Origin: Larix sibirica
Lineage: Eukaryota; Streptophyta; Pinopsida; Pinales; Pinaceae
Direction: 5' to 3'
Assembly (NCBI GenBank): GCA_004151065.3
Contig: NWUY0300058289.1
Coordinates: 1,917-12,102, forward strand
Length of the DNA: 10,186 nucleotides
Shown: positions 1 through 7,499 of the stretch, in pieces
Layout of the letters: each line of letters begins with the position of its first letter
Numbering within the stretch: position 1 is the first letter of the stretch
Translations under genes and position numbers: made by a program
Notes under the pieces: generated by a model
Seen by the model: the letters and a program-made list of their open reading frames with translations, nothing else
Told to the model about the DNA's origin: nothing
The model's database searches: none

Positions 1-780
1 ATATGATAAATTAAATTAAAGTCTAACATAATTGCTCTAAAGTAAAATTCTAATAGCAATGATGATAATCCACTTTGTTTTCGGAAAATGTATTTGATGA
101 GAAGGGTTATGTAAAGAAAGATCACTTCTTTTCTAGAATTATTCAAGTTGTATTATTTAATGTGAATCATATAGTAGGGGAAATACTTGGAATTATAGGA
201 TGGATTCCCTTGACGCTTGCAAGAAATCAAACTTCCAACACCATGTCTTTCTCAGAATCAGTACACAAATCAAGAAACAAACTTCCTCAAACTTGATCAC
301 GCATATAAGTGAATAATATGAACTTATAATTTACATGAATTCTAATTAACATTAGGTAAAACAATTCCATTTATAATTCATCAAATCAAATATATTGAGA
401 GAGATACATGATGAATTTGGGGGGTTGGGGGGAAAGGGAAGAATGAGATATTTATATATATAATGTGAATTTAAAAACAAGATTTTACCTCATTTTTGTT
501 GTTGGAATCTTCGTCACCCAAAATTGAGTTCTTGCACCCAAGCCACTTAACCTCTCTTATCTAGAAAGTATCAACCTTATTCTAAAAGGGAAATCCAATG
601 AGGATTGCGATCCTAATCAAGAGTAAAAAAGGGTCTCATACCAACGGGTTTTAAATATGGAGAGACTATAAAAACCTACGAAAATTCTGCATACTATTTT
701 TAGCATGCAATTATATCAATTGTTCTTGGCCCACTTCCCCAACATAGAACTCTTTTTTTATATGATGATAAAGAGTGTAT
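1..780. other. Non-coding or unrecognised AT-rich DNA
   Basis: A plus-strand frame at 75-296 (starting MFSENVFDEKGYVKKDHFF) stays open for 73 codons without recognisable motifs; it may be chance or a decayed fragment. The rest holds the G-rich tract at 419-440, a TATATATA run near 453, and a plus-strand TATAAAA at about 668-674 that has no gene downstream. Nothing else is seen. Confidence 0.4.
419..440 (+). other. G-rich purine tract, quadruplex- and polypurine-like
   Basis: Two runs of six G separated by TT are followed by AAAGGGAAG. A purine tract like this can act as the polypurine primer of an LTR retrotransposon when it sits just before a 3' LTR beginning with TG; TGAGATATTTA follows. 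It can also fold as a G-quadruplex. Neither is supported by other evidence: no LTR pair was identified, and the TT interrupts the tract. Confidence 0.3.
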
Positions 781-890
781 ATTTATTGGGGCTCAAGATT
801 TAAGGTGTACAAGTGTACAAACTCCATGATACTCACTAAGGACCACACATTGTGCACAAAACAAATTGTTCCTTTTTGGAGATGCTCGTG

Positions 891-919
891 GGTTGCATGA
901 AGGAAACTGACATGCAACC
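891..919. repeat. Perfect 9-bp inverted repeat with 11-base loop
   Basis: GGTTGCATG at 891-899 and its exact complement CATGCAACC at 911-919 flank AAGGAAACTGA. Nearby GAAAGGAAACTCGCAAG repeats part of the loop. It has no poly-T tail and sits in DNA with no gene, so no terminator or RNA role is supported. Confidence 0.5.
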
Positions 920-1130
920 TGCAAGTTGTGAAAGGAAACTCGCAAGAATCAAGTGATAGTCTCAAAAAATATATAAGAGGTGTCAAAAATCATGGAGTAA
1001 CCATAGGTAACTGGCCAAACAATTATAGTTGGTCAAGAGTGAATGAATAAAGGCATAGAAGAATTTTGTATGTCAATCAAGGATCTAAAAGTTATATCTA
1101 AACAAACAAATGTATAGATGAGTCTCTTCC

Positions 1131-1171
1131 CTAAGGTGGGAATACCCATGCTAAGGTGGAAAATAACCATG
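1131..1171. repeat. Short tandem duplication, about 20 bp twice
   Basis: CTAAGGTGGGAATACCCATG is followed immediately by CTAAGGTGGAAAATAACCAT and G, two imperfect copies with a one-base length difference. Probably replication slippage in non-coding DNA. Confidence 0.6.
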
Positions 1172-2312
1172 ACCACCAAATCAACTACACTACAGATCCA
1201 TGAAGTATATAAAGTGCAATATCATGGCCATAAAGTAATTCACTTGGGATCCATGTCAAAATGGGATTGTAGCCATGAGAAAATATATAGTTGATCCATG
1301 TCTTAATATAAATTGGGAGAATAAGTGGAATCATGAAGAGTACAAAAAATGGCACTCTAAAAGTACCATTGCAATATAGATAAGTTGTACTGTATAAAAA
1401 AACTTAGGAAGTAGCTTTAAAGAAAAATGCCACTACAACCTAAGGTCTTCAATCCAAATTTGTGGTAACTATGAATCTACACCTTGCGAATAAATGATCT
1501 GAAGTTGAACATGGGCGACACCATCTGACACTAGTCATTGATGTATTTAATGTTTCCAAACACGATGGTAATGGGAACAAAGGTACCTAGTAAATTATAG
1601 CTAGTGTGAATAGATGTCTTGACGTGGAACACTTGTAGAATCAATCAAGCATGGGTAATTGAGGTATACATAGTGTTGAATGTGAGGGAACTTGCCACTT
1701 GTGACTGCAAGCCCCAAGGTACTATAAAGTCTCTAAATATCATTCCTAGAGAAAATGAATGAGAGCCGATAATAAGATATCCAATGGAAGGAGAGCATTA
1801 AGACATATCTCATCAAACAACGTGAGAAATTGTCAAGAACATGATATGTTTTGAAGGTTTTAGACAATAATTGGAAAGAACACAACACCAAGTACAACTG
1901 TCGAATGCAACAGAGGAAAATAATGAATAAGGAAGACTCTCTGAGCATCAATTTATGATGAAAATCATTGTCAAAGGAAACAAATTTCACCAATAAGGAA
2001 AATGGAATCCAAGGTACAACATGAATCCCACTATTTGAATAAAGGCTTTGTAGTCAAACATAGGAAAAACCACTCCACGAATGACCAATGTTGAATGTCA
2101 TATGGTGAGCAAATGGAAACTCACCAATGATGGAATCACGGGGGGTTCACTAAGTAGGAAATATTATATCACATGAGATCATATTGGTAGGTCTAAAAAA
2201 TAATAATAAAAGTAGTATACTGCTTAGTATATAGGGGGTTAGGGGTATTTTTAGTATATTAAAAACATATCAATATTGGAAAGGGGTTATAATTAAGTAT
2301 TGATGGGTTGAA

Positions 2313-2585
2313 TTAGGTATCAATATGTTTGAATGGGTGTAACTTTGCTTGTGAAGGTGATGTGGGTCCAATTGCGTGTGCAATCATACTAGTGTTTGTA
2401 TATGCATGTTCTATGTGTGAAGGTGGTGTGAATTTAACTATTTGTGAACTAGAACTTGTGTTTGAATAGGTATTCTTTGTGTGCGAAGGTGGTGTGAAGT
2501 CTATTGCAACAAATTTTTGTGAATCCAAGTTACGTGCAAGGGCTTGTTCCACATCTTGAAATTTATACTCCCACCTATATTTCAT
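2313..2585 (-). pseudogene. Exon-like frame with three 22-residue repeats, unrecognised
   Basis: The minus strand encodes MKYRWEYKFQDVEQALARNL, DSQKF, then three diverged copies of a Pro/Ser/Thr-rich unit: FTPPSHTKNTYSNTSSSSQI, FTPPSHIEHAYTNTSMIAHA and PTSPSQAKLHPF. The DNA copies start at 2483, 2417 and 2351 on the plus strand (GYGAAGGTGRTGTG), exactly 66 bp apart, so the repeats keep frame. Composition is distinctly higher in GC and more protein-like than the flanks. An acceptor-like TTATAG lies just upstream of the ATG. I do not recognise the protein, and the first 25 residues look like an ordinary helical segment. It could be a gene or transposon exon fragment. Confidence 0.35.
2351..2496. 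repeat. Three 66-bp direct repeats (GTGAAGGTGGTGTG landmark)
   Basis: The 14-mer GTGAAGGTGATGTG at 2351, GTGAAGGTGGTGTG at 2417 and GCGAAGGTGGTGTG at 2483 are spaced 66 bp and 66 bp. The intervening sequences also match in part (ACTAGTGTTTGTAT, GAACTTGTGTTTGA). Because 66 is a multiple of three and the minus-strand frame stays open across all copies, this is a coding-type repeat rather than a simple satellite. Confidence 0.65.
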
Positions 2586-2810
2586 ATTTCAACCTATAAT
2601 ATTCTAAGTCTTATAATGGTTGTATCACGTCACCATACTAGCAGTAGAAGAAAATGAGGTTTTAAAATGTCATGGAAAAAATGGATATATAGAATATCTA
2701 GTGAAAATAGGGGTTTTTTAAAGTAGTGATATATTGGGAAAGGGGTTCAACAAAAGGACTTTTAGAAGCTTTTTTTAATATTAATTAATGAAATTAGGGG
2801 TAGTCTTCCC

Positions 2811-3360
2811 ATGAATGAACATGCTATGACATAGGTTAACTGAGTGAAACTCCCAAGGATGAAATTAAGTTCCAAAGTGCTACAACTCTAAGTATATCTC
2901 TTAGAGAAAAGTATCACGGTCAATAGGAGAAGGTTCGCTAGTGAGAAGGAAAATATGAATCCATCCACACTAGAACGAGAAAAGAATTGATTATGTTGAT
3001 GAATTTAGTACAACTTGACAATATGGAAGCACGACATGGACAATTAAGAAATCAGAAGAATGGTTGACATAGGTTAAAACTTCCTTAATTTGAACATAAG
3101 CATAACACAAAGGTGACTCGGGTAGTAATTGATGCTAAAAGGGACCAATGATATAAACCATTAACATAGGGGGAATTGAGGTATTATCCATAAGGATTGG
3201 AAGAGTAACCAATTAGAGGATTCAAAACATAAAATCATGGTACAACTTCTAAAGAAATATTAAAACCCAATTGTGGTGAATTGACTCAAAACAAGTTCTT
3301 TGATCAATGAAAAGACAAAGTGGCTATTGCCACATAGATACAACAACTATAGAGTTCTAG
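2811..3360. other. Second degenerate retroelement-like block
   Basis: This has the same purine-rich plus-strand texture as 781-2230 and shares diverged phrases with it: AAGTTCCAAAGTGCTACAAC here against AAGCCCCAAGGTACTATAAA at 1713, and GGAATTGAGGTAT against GTAATTGAGGTAT. The shared phrases are not in the same order in the two blocks, so a simple duplication is not shown. No coding frame is recognised. Confidence 0.25.
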
Positions 3361-3840
3361 ATTCCCCCCCCTTCTAGTTATTTTATAAATAATTGATTTT
3401 TTGTCCTTTTCACATTATAGAAGCTTGAAAATGAATAAAATAATTCAATAATACATTGGAGGAGACAGTTACAATAGGGCATGCAACTATGTTCCAAGCA
3501 CATGGAACAAAGCTATTAAAAATAGAAAATGTATGGATACACATAAGTATGTCTCCTCTAAGGACATGGCTTGAAATGCATGAGAAAATTACACAAATGG
3601 AAGCAACAAAAGAAAATGAAATGGAAGTAAGAAGGCTACAATGGTTCATTACACACAAGCACACAAGCAACAATGAGAGATATAAATGCAAATCAAACAA
3701 AATAATATGATACCACTGGGGAAAGTCTAAAAAAATGAGGTAGAATCATGTGGTTTCAAACTCAAAGTCATGGTAAGATTAATGGGGATCCCATGCCATG
3801 CATGCTCCTCACTTGTTCTAGATCATGAAAAATACCTCCC
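3361..3840. other. Spacer with a C8 tract and an unrecognised open stretch
   Basis: It starts with an eight-C run at 3365-3372. A plus-strand frame at 3456-3710 is open for 84 codons (MEETVTIGHATMFQAHGTKL, later Glu/Lys-rich: EMHEKITQMEATKENEMEVR). It has a helical, charged composition and no family I know. The minus strand is also open over the same bases, which lowers its value as evidence. The Glu/Lys-rich part could be a gene remnant. Confidence 0.2.
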
Positions 3841-3865
3841 AATAGTAAGTAAGAAATATCATATT

Positions 3866-4076
3866 CTCATTGTTTGCAGGACATAAAAGCCATGGTAACT
3901 ACATTTTTCATGGAAATAGTTTTGTGAAAATCATTTGGGTTGTTAGTTGTATGATTGCAAAATCTATTTTTTATGTTCTAAGGATACATGATCTAATCTC
4001 ATTGGCCTTCTTTGGTATAATGGATGTATTCAAAATATTTCTCAAAGATAAGGATCTATGCTATGTATATTCATAA
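3866..4076 (+). pseudogene. Possible exon-like open stretch after an acceptor-like site
   Basis: A pyrimidine-containing run ending TTGTTTGCAG at 3879 resembles a plant splice acceptor. The following sequence stays open to a stop at 4074, reading HKSHGNYIFHGNSFVKIIW then a hydrophobic stretch (SIFYVLRIHDLISLAFFGIM). No family is recognised. The amino acid make-up (Ile, Phe, Leu) is also what AT-rich non-coding DNA gives by chance. It lies on the same strand as the exon-like pieces at 5267-6096. Confidence 0.15.
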
Positions 4077-5266
4077 CTACTTAGGACTGTATTCTATGAT
4101 AGTAAGGTTATATTTCATACACAATTGAATACGACTTCACATGTGATAAGTACTTGATATTGAAGATCATTTTGCTGAGATATATAAAATAAAAGGGGAT
4201 TATGTAAAATTCCTTCTTTGTTTTCTCTGTAAGTGCTACAACACATTAATAAGGTGATTTCTCTTCTCGAATAGAAATGATTTTTTTTCCTCGGAAAAAA
4301 AGGAATATTAATAGTTGAAAGTGTATGCATATATTTCTATAAGGAGTGTTATTATGTCTGATTCATATGATGAAAATGCTATTTTCATTTCATGGAGCTA
4401 ATAATGTAAAAGGAACTCTTCTATAAACTTGACAAACCAAGAGTCCAATCTTTCTATAATTTGTAGGAATTACTGAAGTTTTTGTTAAATTGTATAAGAA
4501 ATAGGTAGGATTTGGATTGAATCACACTCTATGGTATCTTAGCTGAAAAATTGTACAAGTATATGAAGGTTATTCTGGTGCACATGAATACATAGCGAGC
4601 AACCTAACAATCATTTATCTCAATTTAAATTTTCCATGGTGTGTGAACAATTGCATCTCTATTTGGACTTTTTTATTTTATGATACTACATTTGATTTCT
4701 TTAATAATACATTTTTTTCATGACTATGCATGATGACTATATGGAGTAAAGACATTCACGTTAGTGTAGATCATGATAAACAATTCTGTTATGGAAGAAA
4801 CCAAAATTAGATGTTTGAATTACTCTACATTTGAAAATTGCACTTGTACAAATTGTGCCAACTATGAAAGTTGATCTCTTGGTAAGGTTTTGTATTATTG
4901 CTCTCATTATATTGGAGAATTGCATACATAATACATGAATACAACATTGATTATAGGATTTTATTTAGCAAGATGTTGATTCTACTGGTTTCTGTTAAAT
5001 GTGAATGTTGTGATTTGTGAAGTGATTGGAATTTATGAGCATTGGTTAATCAACTGTGAAATGACATTTTTTTAATGTTTGCATGATGCTAGGTATTTTA
5101 TGAAATTAGCTCTAATCCTTCCTCACTCAAATAAAAGAATGCTCTAGACCTTGTTATTTTTCCTACTATAGGTAAGATGTTTAACATTGGTACATATTGA
5201 CCACACCGATTTAATGTCATTTATAGTTGTATTCATTGGCATTTCTCATTATGTATTAAATTGTAG
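4077..5266 (+). other. T-rich intron-like DNA
   Basis: The plus strand is T-rich with many TTTG, TTATTT and TTTTTTAATGTTTGCAT-like phrases and stops in all frames, the texture of plant introns. It ends at an acceptor-like TTGTAG (5261-5266) before the exon-like piece. No gene or RNA is recognised. Confidence 0.3.
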
Positions 5267-5380
5267 ATAATTCGTCAAATGGAACCTTAAACAATGTTGA
5301 AGATATTCCAAATGGAGCCACTGGTTGGGAAATATATCTTGCCACCACTTCAAGCTTTAATTCAAGTGTACAAACAAAAA
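5267..5380 (+). pseudogene. Exon-like fragment of an unrecognised plant gene
   Basis: An intron-like acceptor (AAATTGTAG) ends at 5266. It is followed by an open stretch reading DNSSNGTLNNVEDIPNGATG and then WEIYLATTSSFNSSVQTKS, and a GT donor candidate (AAAAA then GTAAAT) at 5381. Codon use and composition (GC higher than the flanks, Ser/Asn/Thr-rich, one Trp) look like an exon encoding a disordered segment. T-rich intron-like DNA lies on both sides. I do not recognise the protein. It reads in the same direction as the exon-like block at 5690-6096 and may belong to the same former gene. Confidence 0.35.
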
Positions 5381-5689
5381 GTAAATTGGTAATGCCATCC
5401 TTCTATATAGATCAACTTCAACTATAATTTATTTGGATGCATTTTTATAGATGTTTACCTTTCAAGTATAACATGTGACATGCTTTTCCAAAACCATACT
5501 TGTTGGATTGACTTTAGAAGCATATATGGGAGTCGAAGAATATATTGTAGTAACTTTGGCTACTTATCTTCTGTATCGAAAAAAATTATTCTACATTTGA
5601 TTGTATCGGTTAACAATTCATATTGGAATTTTATTGGTTGTAGGTTGGTGGCCTTGATAAGCTTACATTATATATATTATATGAATAAG
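5381..5689 (+). other. Intron-like spacer between two exon-like pieces
   Basis: It begins with a GT (GTAAAT) and contains an acceptor-like TTTTATTGGTTGTAG ending about 5643. The open stretch 5480-5692 has no motif and an AT-driven composition. It fits an intron of the same decayed gene as the flanking pieces. Confidence 0.25.
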
Positions 5690-6096
5690 TGATGACAAGG
5701 CACGTATCTAGCAACCATATGGGTCAAGTGGTACCAAATACCTTGGAGGATATTTCTCCAATGATCAACCTGGACATGACCCTTTTATGCTTCACAAAAT
5801 ATTGCTCCACCATATGTTGTACAAATGGATTCTAGGCTCGGATGTTGGGCTAGCAAGTTCTTGCCAACCCTTTCAGAAATCCAAATACAACTACATATCA
5901 TTATGCTACAGGGACTCCTTTTAGTTGTAAGATCAATGGGTTCCTTGTATTATAATATCATTGGATGTGGAAGAAATTATCAGTGGAAGAAGATGGAGAC
6001 CATTCAATTTTGGGCCCTCTTGGGAAGGAATTATGACTTCTACATAGCATAAGATCATTGTCGTATTCTATGGATATGTATTTATATTATATCAAT
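5690..6096 (+). pseudogene. Broken Tyr/Gly/Ser-rich exon-like block, unrecognised gene
   Basis: Protein-like sequence continues through this block only by changing frame. Positions 5712-5921 read PYGSSGTKYLGGYFSNDQPG then HDPFMLH. From about 5795 another frame reads PPYVVQMDSRLGCWASKFLP. From 5884 a third reads TTTYHYATGTPFSCKINGF, then a TAA at 5953, WMWKKLSVEEDGDHSILGP, a TGA at 6034, and HSIRSLSYSMDM. Two frameshifts and at least two stops make it non-functional. The Tyr/Gly/Ser/Pro-rich, low-complexity style recalls the disordered N-terminal part of plant YTH-domain (ECT) proteins, but no diagnostic domain is present, so that idea is a guess. The upstream exon-like piece at 5267-5380 is similar in style. 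Confidence 0.35.
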
Positions 6097-6389
6097 TGAC
6101 AATTATATGTTTTATTTCCATCAAATGCTTTAGAAGAAGGTTTGTAAACCACATTCAAAAATATATTTTCTTGGGAATATATATGCACAAATAGTTATTT
6201 CTCTTTAAAAATGGTAGAGCATTTTAAGGTGACACATATTTCTTAAGTATATCTATTTTTCTTTTATGAACTATGTGCTTTTCAAACTAAATTTACTTTT
6301 GGGTGATGTAATTTTCATAAGACACGTGTTTATCTCAAGATATATAGTATATGTAGAAGAGTATTTTTCATGATTATAACAATAAGAAT
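6097..6389. other. AT-rich DNA with no recognised feature
   Basis: T- and A-rich sequence with stops in every frame lies between the broken exon-like block and the 104-bp array. It contains one CACGTG (6324-6329), a palindromic G-box core, within AGACACGTGTTT, but there is no gene to regulate. Nothing else is seen. Confidence 0.4.
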
Positions 6390-6930
6390 ATTGCATAGTT
6401 TTGAATGATTAAAAATATGTATTTGATGTACACCAAAAAAGTATAAATATGAACATTAGTCACAAGGTTTTCACTAGTGATAATATTTTTAGTTGCAACA
6501 TTAGTTGTAACAAAGAGAAAACATTTAATACTAACAAAAATGATTAAACACATTAGTCACATGTTTTGGTCCTTTTTGGCTAGTAAAAAACATTAGTCGC
6601 AATGTTAGTTGTAATAAAGAGAATTTTTAAGACTACCAAAAAGCGATTAAAAAAATTAGCCACTCTTTTCAGTGTTTTTTTGCTAGTCATAAAAATTTTA
6701 GTCGCAATGTTAGTTGTAATAAATAGAACTTCTAAGACAAACAAAAAATATTCAAAGCATTAGTCACACTTTTCAATACTTTTTTTCTAGTCGTAAATTT
6801 TATAGTTCTAATGTTAGTTGTAATAAATAGAACTTTTAAGACCAACAAAAATGATTAAAAACATTAGTCACACTTTTTAGTGCTTTTTTTATAGTCATAA
6901 AATTTTTAATTACTACACTAGTCGTAATAC
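6390..6930. repeat. Tandem array of about five 104-bp units rich in TTAGTCGCAA motifs
   Basis: The decamer TTAGTTGTAA recurs at 6501, 6605, 6710 and 6814, with a variant CTAGTCGTAA at 6918, giving spacings of 104, 105, 104 and 104. A second landmark, CATTAGTCAC, recurs at 6454, 6551, 6654 (variant), 6758 and 6862. Each unit holds, in order, TTAGTCGCAA, TTAGTTGTAA, an AAGACTAACAAAAATGATTA-like segment, CATTAGTCACAC, a T-rich run, and a CTAGTCATAAA motif. A weaker unit precedes 6500, and the repeat degenerates after about 6930. Units differ by substitutions and small indels, so the array is old. Confidence 0.85.
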
Positions 6931-7074
6931 ACGTAAGTCATAATTTTGAAATAAAAAAATTAAAGAAAAGTATTGTTGCAAATAAAATACCAATGGTCAT
7001 ATATTCAAAAATATTAGTTTAGGATTATATTTTAGCCATTTTTTTAGTAATAAAGCACACTTTGTGTACTAGTG
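6390..7074. mobile_element. Right end of a CACTA (En/Spm)-like DNA transposon
   Basis: The minus strand begins 5'-CACTAGTACAC at 7074, inside the third gag zinc knuckle, and gag-like sequence stops there. Inward lies AT-rich DNA (6930-7060) and then an array dense in TTAGTCGCAA-type motifs. CACTA elements are known for 5'-CACTA termini followed by a subterminal zone of short repeats that bind transposase, and TTAGTCGC-like motifs are common in plant members. The flanking trinucleotide outside the end is TAC, the size of a CACTA target duplication. No partner terminus and no transposase were found, so the element is truncated, decayed or extends leftwards beyond what I can recognise. Confidence 0.45.
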
Positions 7075-7108
7075 TACTGTGTATGGTAGATCCATAAAAC
7101 TCACAATA
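7065..7108 (-). other. Third CCHC zinc knuckle of gag, truncated at the CACTA-like junction
   Basis: In the same frame as knuckle two, the minus strand reads Y-C-E-F-Y-G-S-T-I-H. Cys is at 7105-7103, the second Cys has become Tyr (TAT), and His is at 7081-7079 with the right x4 spacing. The fourth ligand position falls at 7066-7064 and is His (CAC) rather than Cys. It lies beyond the point (7074) where a CACTAGT terminus begins. The loss of only the last ligand is what an insertion here would produce, but two further substitutions make the knuckle call itself moderate. Confidence 0.45.
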
Positions 7109-7147
7109 TATTTCGTTCAGTACTAAGGAATAATTTTGCAAAAGGGG

Positions 7148-7195
7148 ACAAAGTGATGATGGATGTCCGAATACCTTGCATATTTCAAAATATTC
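7148..7195 (-). other. Second CCHC zinc knuckle of gag, frame-shifted
   Basis: The minus strand from 7195 reads EYFEICKVFGHPSSLCPLLQ in a frame one base off the main gag frame. The spacing x-x2-C-x4-H-x4-C is exact (Cys 7180-7178, His 7165-7163, Cys 7050+100=7150-7148) with the first Cys replaced by Phe (TTT). The main frame covers the same bases with an open but meaningless translation, so a single-base change just upstream of 7195 shifted the frame. That a knuckle is readable only in the shifted frame is the evidence for the frameshift. Confidence 0.6.
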
Positions 7196-7338
7196 ATTTG
7201 AAGAAAACTCTGTGCATTATGATATGTTGGGTGTCCTATTACTTGGAATGGGTTTGACGCAACTACTTTCATAACACCCACACTTGTACCACCACTATAT
7301 GTACCTCCTAGTGGGGTTACTGGTCCCCTCAAATGTGG

Positions 7339-7380
7339 AAATTATGATGCATGATAACCCTTCATCATGCACCCTATGCA
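7339..7380 (-). other. First CCHC zinc knuckle of gag, decayed
   Basis: In the main gag frame the minus strand reads W-C-I-G-C-M-M-K-G-Y-H-A-S-stop-F-P-H. Cys codons at 7380-7378 and 7371-7369 keep the C-x2-C spacing. The expected histidine is Tyr (TAT), the codon before the last Cys is TAA, and the last Cys is Phe (TTT). A neighbouring His follows the Tyr, as in a GHH variant. The knuckle would bind RNA or nucleic acid if intact; it cannot here. Confidence 0.6.
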
Positions 7381-7499
7381 CCATACTTGAGTTCAACTTG
7401 GTTGAGGTGTAGTCAATTGTTGAATATTCACAGTTAAAGCAACAATCTAACTTTGGAATTGTGATAACTCGATAGTAGACAATGATACTCCTATCAGAA

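Larger units (their letters stand above)
781..2230. other. Degenerate retroelement-like block, family not recognised
   Basis: The plus strand is purine-rich (so the minus strand is rich in T and C), uniform in style, with no intact frame. The longest minus-strand open stretch (1733-1993) reads FVSFDNDFHHKLMLRESSLF and then a hydrophobic run. I looked for RT (YxDD), integrase (HHCC, DDE) and protease (DTGA, DSGA) motifs on both strands by eye and found none. The block resembles the one at 2811-3360 in composition and in short shared phrases. Confidence 0.3.
2271..2747. repeat. Short direct repeat bracketing the repeat-containing frame
   Basis: ATATTGGAAAGGGGTT at 2272-2287 recurs as ATATTGGGAAAGGGGTT at 2731-2747. 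Each is preceded, at different distances, by an AGGGGTATTTTTAG or AGGGGTTTTTTAAAG segment. The similarity spans about 40 bp with gaps. It brackets the minus-strand exon-like frame at 2313-2585. It may be a remnant of terminal direct repeats or of a local duplication; no target duplication is seen. Confidence 0.35.

Noticed and set aside
666-674. Plus-strand TATAAAA as a promoter
   Set aside because: No open frame or recognisable gene follows within range, and such a match is expected by chance in DNA this rich in A and T.
2700-2729. Minus-strand CACTACTTTAAAAAACCCC, resembling a CACTA terminus
   Set aside because: No matching inverted end to the left, no 3-bp duplication around it and no TTAGTCGC-like repeats inside it. 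The same AGGGGTTTTTTAAAG segment has a direct, not inverted, relative near 2240.
3708-3725. TAC followed by CACTGGGGAAAG as the missing left end with target duplication
   Set aside because: The terminus would be CACTG, not CACTA, it shares nothing further with the right end, and the sequence to its left does not continue gag.
6472-6485. CACTAGTGATAAT as the left terminus of the CACTA-like element
   Set aside because: It aligns with the internal motif TGCTAGTCATAAA of the 104-bp units, and repeat-like sequence continues to its left, so it is an internal variant rather than an end. The flanking triplet TTT also does not match TAC.
7040-7066. GCACACTTTGTGTAC hairpin as a functional structure
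   Set aside because: The inverted repeat is only about five base pairs and AT-rich surroundings make many such stems.
7195-7200. Programmed -1 frameshift between gag parts
   Set aside because: The shift falls between two knuckles of the same gag, not at a gag-pol border; there is no convincing slippery heptamer, and the element is already full of stops. Ordinary decay explains it.
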